The notes under the pieces: model-generated
Database searches by the model: none
Told to the model about the DNA's origin: nothing
Seen by the model: the letters and a program-made list of their open reading frames with translations, nothing else
Part shown: piece after piece, positions 59,572-64,000 of the stretch
How positions within the stretch are numbered: the first letter of the stretch is position 1
Layout of the letters: each line of letters starts with the position of its first letter
Origin: Nocardioides sp. ChNu-153
GTDB lineage: Bacteria; Actinomycetota; Actinomycetes; Propionibacteriales; Nocardioidaceae
Direction of reading: 5' to 3'
Assembly: GCF_030466625.1 (NCBI RefSeq)
Contig: NZ_JADEVT010000008.1
Span: forward strand, 98,037 to 162,036
DNA: 64,000 nt
Position numbers and translations under genes: made by a program

Positions 59572-60168
59572 ATGACCGTGCCCGACGAACCCGATCCGAC
59601 CGAGCGGCCCGACGCGACCACGCGTCCCGGCCCGGGCGACCGCTTCCGCGAGGACGAGCGCGACGAGCGCACCGGCCGGAGTGCGGCCGCCGAGCGGATC
59701 CGCCACCAGACGCAGTGGGTGGAGCTGCAGCTGCAACGCGCCCGCGACCGGGGCGACTTCGACGACCTGCCGGGCTACGGCAAGCCGATCGCCGACCTCG
59801 GCGTCGAGCACGACCCGGACTGGTGGGTGAAGCGGCTCGTCGAGCGCGAGCAGATCACCGGCGTGCTGCCGCCGGCGCTGGCGCTGCGCAAGGAGGACGC
59901 CGAGCTCGAGGCCCGCCTCGACCGGTTCGTCACCGAGAAGGAGGTGCGCCGCGAGCTCGTCGACTTCAACGACCGGGTGCGCCGGGCGCTCTACGGCAAC
60001 CCCGGCGGACCGCCGGTGCTGACGCAGCGGCGCGACGTCGAGGCCGAGGTCGCCGCCTGGCGCGAGCGCCTCGCCGCCCGCCGAGCGGCCGCCGCCGAGC
60101 GCGCCGCCGCCGTCCAGGCGGACCGGCGCGAGCAGCAGCGGCGCCGCTGGTTCCGCCGTACCGGCTGA
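59572..60168 (+). CDS. DUF1992 (DnaJ-homologue C28-type) protein, 198 aa
   Basis: The DUF1992 core is clear: RIRHQTQWVELQLQRARDRG followed by DFDDLPGYGKPI, DPDWWVKRLVEREQI and the acidic/basic helices of the C-terminus. The J-domain found in some eukaryotic relatives is absent. ATG 59572 is chosen as the frame upstream is low-complexity. Family function is unknown. It lies just before the first of two similar hairpins. Confidence 0.82.
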   Translation: MTVPDEPDPTERPDATTRPGPGDRFREDERDERTGRSAAAERIRHQTQWVELQLQRARDRGDFDDLPGYGKPIADLGVEHDPDWWVKRLVEREQITGVLPPALALRKEDAELEARLDRFVTEKEVRRELVDFNDRVRRALYGNPGGPPVLTQRRDVEAEVAAWRERLAARRAAAAERAAAVQADRREQQRRRWFRRTG

Positions 60169-60189
60169 GGGGGTCGCGGTAGGAGCGGT

Positions 60190-60240
60190 GAGTGCGCAGG
60201 TTCAGCCGTCTGGCCCCTCGCCGACTGAACCTGCGCACTC
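60190..60240. repeat. Left hairpin repeat flanking the split AbiEi/DUF559-like gene
   Basis: Perfect 16-bp arms GAGTGCGCAGGTTCAG (60190-60205) and CTGAACCTGCGCACTC (60225-60240) with a 19-nt loop. A nearly identical hairpin lies at 61366-61416 on the other side of the gene pair. Confidence 0.8.
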
Positions 60241-60313
60241 TGCGTGAACCCGCGTCGTCCACAGCCCGGGGCGCGGGTGCGTGGGCCCGGCCCAGCGCGG
60301 GCAGGGCACGGCG

Positions 60314-60889
60314 GTGGACGAGATCGGGTGGACCGCACGCCGCGAGGGCCCCGTCGTGTGGACGCAGCCGCAGCGGTCGTGGCGATCGGACGGTCAGGCA
60401 CGGAAGCCCCCCGCGGACCGTGTTCCCCGATCGGTGGCGTACGGGCCGGCGTGGCGCGCCCTCGGTGGCGGCTGGTTCGTGCCGCGATCGGCCGACCCGA
60501 CCGTCGAGCAGCGGATCCTCGAGGTGGCCACGGTCGCCGGCGCGGTCACCACGGGCTCGGCCGCCCTCACGGGCTGGGCAGCGCTGCGGCTGCACGGTGC
60601 CCTCTACTTCGGGGACGACCCGGCCCCGGGCCGCCCGGTGGAGGTCGTCGACCCCACCCGGCAGCTGCGTGCCACGTCCGGTCGACGTCCCAGCCGGGCG
60701 GCCCTCCCTGCGGGCGACGTCGCCGTCGTCGCCGGTGTCCGCTGCACACGGCCTGAACGGGCGCTCGTCGACGAGCTGCGCCACCTCCCCGACCCGGTCG
60801 AGCGCGTCGTCGCCGTCGACATGGCGTTCGCAGCGCACCTGACCTCCGTGCACCGGCTGCGCCGGGGTCCCGGTCCGCCCTGGGCGTGA
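60314..60889 (+). CDS. AbiEi-like N-terminal half of a split nuclease-family gene
   Basis: The frame (191 aa from GTG 60314) matches the N-terminal part of an actinobacterial two-part family: a helical/DNA-binding head (VAYGPAWRALGGGWFVPRSA), then VTTGSAALTGWAALRLHGAL, and RPERALVDELRHLPDPVER, ending VDMAFAAHLTSVHRLRR. After this, the frame gives GPGPPWA and stops. The second half follows in another frame (60886). In relatives, from memory, the two parts form one protein of about 300 aa. It is either frameshifted or has become a coupled gene pair. Confidence 0.55.
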   Translation: MDEIGWTARREGPVVWTQPQRSWRSDGQARKPPADRVPRSVAYGPAWRALGGGWFVPRSADPTVEQRILEVATVAGAVTTGSAALTGWAALRLHGALYFGDDPAPGRPVEVVDPTRQLRATSGRRPSRAALPAGDVAVVAGVRCTRPERALVDELRHLPDPVERVVAVDMAFAAHLTSVHRLRRGPGPPWA

Positions 60890-61404
60890 CCGGGAGGCGC
60901 CGCCTCGGCGACCTGCTCGACCTCTGTGACGAGCGAGTGCTGTCCCCACCCGAGTCCCGGCTGCGGTCCCGGTGGGTGGCAGCGGGCCACCCCCGGCCGC
61001 TGTGCAACGCCCGCGTCCACGACGACGCCGGCGCCTTCGTCGGGGTGCCCGACCTCCTCGACGTCGAGGCGGGCCTCGCGATCGAGTACGACGGAGCCGC
61101 CCACCGCTCGCGGGCCCGGCACCGCGCCGACACCCACCGGCGCGAGCGGTTCGAGGCAGCCGGGCTCGCGGTGCTCGTCGTCGTCGCCGGGGACCTCGAC
61201 GACCCGGGGCTCGACCGCCGCCTGACCGCCGCTCGGTCTCGGGCCTTGGCGTCCACGGCGCCTCGACGGTGGGAGGCGGACCCTCCCTGGGGGCCGGCCC
61301 GGTTCACGCTCGACGAGCGCATCGAGCATCGCGAGTCCACGACGAGGCCGCGGCGGCCGCCGGCTGAGTGCGCAGATTCAGTCCCCGGAGGGCCCGACGA
61401 CTGA
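60886..61404 (+). CDS. DUF559/VSR-like nuclease half of the split gene
   Basis: The frame, opening with GTG in a GTGA overlap, reads RRRLGDLLDLCDERVLSPPE, then SRLRSRWVAAGHPRPLCNAR and the nuclease core DLLDVEAGLAIEYDGAAH, RERFEAAGLAVLVVVAGDL. The E-Y-D-G-x-x-H and D-x-x-R-x-x-x-F motifs fit DUF559/VSR-like PD-(D/E)XK endonucleases. The frame upstream of GTG also reads RRGSRSALGVTG, consistent with a single ancestral gene. The last residues (ECADS...) are encoded by the right hairpin. Confidence 0.6.
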   Translation: MTGRRRLGDLLDLCDERVLSPPESRLRSRWVAAGHPRPLCNARVHDDAGAFVGVPDLLDVEAGLAIEYDGAAHRSRARHRADTHRRERFEAAGLAVLVVVAGDLDDPGLDRRLTAARSRALASTAPRRWEADPPWGPARFTLDERIEHRESTTRPRRPPAECADSVPGGPDD

Positions 61405-61416
61405 ACCTGCGCACTC
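61366..61416. repeat. Right hairpin repeat flanking the split gene
   Basis: GAGTGCGCAGATTCAG (61366-61381) pairs with CTGAACCTGCGCACTC (61401-61416) with one mismatch; both arms match the left hairpin at 60190-60240 (31 of 32 bases). It contains the stop codon of the nuclease half, so the gene's natural end may have been replaced. Confidence 0.8.
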
Positions 61417-61521
61417 TTCCGCCGCCACCCGCTGTCCCCCGGCCCGCGCGCACCACCCCGACGTGACGACGGCCACGCCCCCGCTCCTACCGCCCGGTAG
61501 TCGCTGCTACGTTCCCGTTCC

Positions 61522-62628
61522 ATGCGCAGCGCCAAGGACTTCTTCGCCCCGCTCGCGGTCGGCGCCCCGGCCCCGGTCCGTGAGATCCCGGCCCGGCCGA
61601 GCCGGGCCATCCACTTCTTCGACCCGGGCAACCCCAAGATGGCGGCCAAGGTGCCCGACATGGTCGGGAAGGTCGACGTGCTCCTCGGCAACCTCGAGGA
61701 CGCCATCAAGGCGGACAGCAAGGTCGCCGCCCGTGAGGGTCTCGTGCGGATCGGCCAGGAGACCAAGGGCCTCGGCGGGCCCGGCGCGTCCACCCAGCTG
61801 TGGACGCGCATCAACGCTCTTGACAGCCCGTGGGTGCTCGACGACCTGCTGACGCTCGTGCCGGCGATCGGGCACAAGCTGGACGTCATCATGGTGCCGA
61901 AGGTGCAGGGCGCCGAGGACATCCAGTACGTCGACCGCCTGCTCGCCCAGCTCGAGGCCAAGGCCGGGCTCGAGCGCCCGATCCTCGTGCACGCGATCCT
62001 CGAGACGGCCCGCGGCGTCGCGAACGTCGAGGAGATCTGCGGCGCGAGCCCGCGCATGCAGGGCCTGTCGCTGGGCCCCGCCGACCTGGCGGCCGACCGC
62101 CGCATGAAGACCACGCGCGTCGGTGGCGGCCATCCCGGCTACCTCGTGCGCCAGGACCCGCCGCGCGGCGAGGACGGCGCGGCGCAGGTCGACGCCCAGC
62201 GCACGACGTACCAGCAGGACCTGTGGCACTACACGATCGCGCGGATGGTCGACGCGTGCGCGATGCACGGCATCTACCCCTACTACGGCCCGTTCGGCGA
62301 CATCGCCGACGTCGTGGCGTGCGAGGACCAGTTCCGCAACGCGTTCCTGCTCGGCTGCGTCGGCACGTGGAGCCTGCACCCCAAGCAGATCGCCATCGCC
62401 AACCGCGTCTTCAGCCCGAGCGTGGAGGACATCGCCCACGCCCGCCGCGTCGTCGCCGCGATGGGTGACGGCACCGGCGCGGTCATGCTCGACGGCAAGA
62501 TGGAGGACGACGCCTCCCTCAAGCAGTGCCTCGTGCTCGTCGAGCTGGCCGAGCAGCTGGCCGCCATCGACCCCGAGCTGAAGCAGCAGTACGACGCGAT
62601 CGACGCCCCGACCGGTCAGGAGGCCTGA
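61522..62628 (+). CDS. HpcH/HpaI-family CoA-ester lyase, malyl-CoA-lyase-like, 368 aa
   Basis: A TIM-barrel CitE/malyl-CoA-lyase-type protein: FDPGNPKMAAKVPDMVGKVD, then VLLGNLEDAIK, RINALDSPW, VIMVPKVQGAEDIQYVDRLL (metal-ligand region), HAILETARGVANVEEI and LGCVGTWSLHPKQIAIANRV. The extended length (368 against about 320) and W-H-Y-T/Y-Y-G-P-F-G insertion are like the malyl-CoA lyase group. No ribosome site is seen, but TACGTT (61508-61513) sits 8 nt before ATG, so the mRNA is probably leaderless. A second lyase follows after 3 nt. Confidence 0.8.
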   Translation: MRSAKDFFAPLAVGAPAPVREIPARPSRAIHFFDPGNPKMAAKVPDMVGKVDVLLGNLEDAIKADSKVAAREGLVRIGQETKGLGGPGASTQLWTRINALDSPWVLDDLLTLVPAIGHKLDVIMVPKVQGAEDIQYVDRLLAQLEAKAGLERPILVHAILETARGVANVEEICGASPRMQGLSLGPADLAADRRMKTTRVGGGHPGYLVRQDPPRGEDGAAQVDAQRTTYQQDLWHYTIARMVDACAMHGIYPYYGPFGDIADVVACEDQFRNAFLLGCVGTWSLHPKQIAIANRVFSPSVEDIAHARRVVAAMGDGTGAVMLDGKMEDDASLKQCLVLVELAEQLAAIDPELKQQYDAIDAPTGQEA

Positions 62629-62631
62629 GCC

Positions 62632-63519
62632 ATGAGCGAGACCACCCCGCAGTTCACGCCGCTCCGCTCGGTGCTCTACATGCCGAGCTCGAACGAGCGC
62701 GCGCTGGAGAAGGCCAAGAGCATCGCCTGCGACGGGCTCATCCTCGACCTCGAGGACGCGGTGGCCCCCGACGCCAAGCCCGCGGCCCGCGAGGCGGCGG
62801 CCGCCGCGGTCGGCAGCGGCGAGTACGGCCGCCGTACCGTCACCATCCGCGTCAACGGCCTCGGCACCCAGTGGCACGACGACGACATGGTCGCCGCCGC
62901 CCAGGCCGGGCCCGCGGGCGTCGTGGTGCCGAAGGTCAACAGCGCCGAGGAGGTCAAGCAGCTCGTCGCCGCGCTGGAGAAGGCCGGCGCCCCCGACCAC
63001 ACCCGCCTGTGGGCGATGGTCGAGACGCCCGAGGCCATCTTCGGCGTGCGCGAGCTCGCGGCCGCCGACGAGCGCCTCGCGGTGCTCGTCATGGGCACGA
63101 ACGACCTGGTCAAGGAGCTGTACGCCGAGCACGTCCCGGGCCGTGCGCCGCTCCTGACGTCCCTGTCGTGGTCGGTGCTGGCGGCGCGCGCGGCGGGCGT
63201 CGCGATCCTCGACGGCGTCTACAACGACGTGAAGGACACCGACGGGTTCCTCGCCGAGTGCACCCAGGGCGCCCAGATGGGCTTCGACGGCAAGACCCTC
63301 ATCCACCCCGGCCAGGTCGCGGGCGCCAACGAGACCTTCGCGCCCAGCGCGAGGGCCGTCGAGGACGCCCGCGGCGTGCTCGAGGCCTGGGAGGCCGGGA
63401 AGGGCTCCGGCGTCGTGACCTACAACGGCAAGATGGTCGAGAACCTCCACGTGGAGTCGGCCGAGCGGGTGCTCTCGATCCACGAGGCCATCACCGCGCT
63501 GGGCGGCGACGCGGGCTGA
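62632..63519 (+). CDS. CitE-like CoA-ester lyase or malyl-CoA thioesterase, 295 aa
   Basis: The shorter CitE-type barrel has RSVLYMPSSNERALEKAKSI, DGLILDLEDAVAP, TIRVNGLGTQWHDDD, VVVPKVNSAEEVKQ, AMVETPEAIFGVREL and GFDGKTLIHPGQV, all metal or CoA-binding blocks. In Alphaproteobacteria with the ethylmalonyl-CoA pathway, a malyl-CoA lyase (Mcl1) and a malyl-CoA thioesterase (Mcl2) act in sequence, so this pair may do the same here. The pathway assignment is inference because no other enzyme of it lies in the window. Confidence 0.8.
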   Translation: MSETTPQFTPLRSVLYMPSSNERALEKAKSIACDGLILDLEDAVAPDAKPAAREAAAAAVGSGEYGRRTVTIRVNGLGTQWHDDDMVAAAQAGPAGVVVPKVNSAEEVKQLVAALEKAGAPDHTRLWAMVETPEAIFGVRELAAADERLAVLVMGTNDLVKELYAEHVPGRAPLLTSLSWSVLAARAAGVAILDGVYNDVKDTDGFLAECTQGAQMGFDGKTLIHPGQVAGANETFAPSARAVEDARGVLEAWEAGKGSGVVTYNGKMVENLHVESAERVLSIHEAITALGGDAG

Positions 63520-63553
63520 GGCCCGGGGCCGGGTCCCCGGTCCCGAGCGCCAC

Positions 63554-63601
63554 GACGGCGCCTCCCCACCGGTCCGCAGGGGTCGGCAGGGAGGCGCCGT
63601 C
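63554..63601. terminator. 13-bp stem hairpin after the lyase pair
   Basis: GACGGCGCCTCCC pairs perfectly with GGGAGGCGCCGTC across a 22-nt loop. It follows the lyase stop and precedes the promoter of the last gene (TAACCT, 63606-63611). Confidence 0.6.
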
Positions 63602-63673
63602 GGCGTAACCTGGCCCGTCCCCGCGCGTTCCACCGAGGAGACCGGCCACCGCGCGCCGGCCCGGAGACGAGGT

Positions 63674-64000
63674 ATGTCCACCACACCGCCCGACGACGGC
63701 AGCGAGTCGACCCCCACCGGCCACGACTTCCAGCGCGCCCTCATCGGCCTCTTCCGCGGCGAGGAGGAGCCGGCGTCGCCGGCGCCCGCCCCCACCGACG
63801 ACGACGCCCCGGACCTCTACCCCGACGTGCCCGCCAGCCCGGCCGCCAGCTCGGCCGACGCCCCCGCCGACCCGCCGAGCGGTGCGACCGGCGACGCGCC
63901 GAGCGACCCCCCGACCGCCCCCCTCGTCGCCGCGACCGCCGCCGCGCTGGCGGCGCGCGGCGTGACCGGGACCCCCGGACCCGCGGGCGCCGCGCCTCCC
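63674..64000 (+). CDS. Acidic Pro/Ala-rich protein, 5' part only
   Basis: Reads from ATG 63674 without a stop to the right edge (109 codons). After TGHDFQRALIGLFRGEEEP comes a disordered region rich in Pro, Ala, Asp and Ser, then LVAATAAALAARGVTG. No family can be named from this part; a C-terminal domain presumably lies outside the window. TAACCT at 63606-63611 could be its -10. Confidence 0.6.
   Translation, partial: MSTTPPDDGSESTPTGHDFQRALIGLFRGEEEPASPAPAPTDDDAPDLYPDVPASPAASSADAPADPPSGATGDAPSDPPTAPLVAATAAALAARGVTGTPGPAGAAPP

Overview
The window is a very GC-rich actinobacterial chromosome segment. The many GTG starts, 1-4 nt overlaps (ATGA, GTGA, TGATG), leaderless-looking starts, an HspR/HAIR-controlled chaperone operon, a TreX-TreY-TreZ trehalose set, a DUF222/HNH (13E12-type) gene and malyl-CoA-lyase-like genes suggest Propionibacteriales, most likely a Nocardioides-like organism. 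That taxonomic call is inference. No rRNA, tRNA, CRISPR array or intact transposase was seen.

Layout. 1-1000: a MauE/DoxX-type membrane protein (cut by the window edge) behind a Tat-exported protein. 1265-8671: glgX, then treY-treZ, with a lipoprotein gene between them on the other strand. 8775-12145: a small membrane protein, tadA and its partner, upp and a class I aminotransferase. 12225-15616: four consecutive genes for proline/glycine-rich-headed multi-pass membrane proteins. 15704-18340: clpB behind a HAIR operator. 18626-22120: a receiver-histidine kinase fusion, a DUF6328 protein, and a haem-oxygenase-like diiron protein coupled to a CDGSH protein. 22166-24300: a DUF222/HNH gene between perfect 39-bp inverted repeats and tandem arrays. 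24307-28437: methyltransferase, esterase, and a coupled DUF445/Abi-alpha pair. 28577-32804: dnaK-grpE-dnaJ-hspR with its own HAIR. 33055-39313: a frameshifted DUF4303-like gene, a secreted protein, a sucrase/ferredoxin-like protein under a large LuxR ATPase regulator, and a nitroreductase.

The main result is the lanthipeptide island at 39341-56445. On the + strand are two short precursor genes (52 and 54 aa) whose leaders and cores closely match, from memory, the alpha and beta peptides of the two-component lantibiotic lacticin 3147 of Lactococcus. They are followed in the same order as the lacticin operon (A1, A2, M1, T, M2, J) by two full LanM synthetases, a protease-ABC transporter and a reductase. 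The reductase is a luciferase-like (probably F420-dependent) protein instead of the zinc dehydrogenase LtnJ. An ABC pair probably gives immunity. Divergently, on the - strand, lies a second, odd system: a 69-aa precursor-like peptide with one cysteine, a LanM-type dehydratase that lacks the LanC cyclase domain, and a small membrane protein. A NarL-type two-component pair sits between the two systems, and three start regions share a CCGATG / -10-like element at nearly constant spacing, suggesting common control.

56533-64000: an M20 peptidase-MFS pair, a DUF1992 protein, a split AbiEi/DUF559-like gene bracketed by two near-identical hairpins, two CoA-ester lyases, and the start of an acidic proline/alanine-rich protein cut by the right edge.
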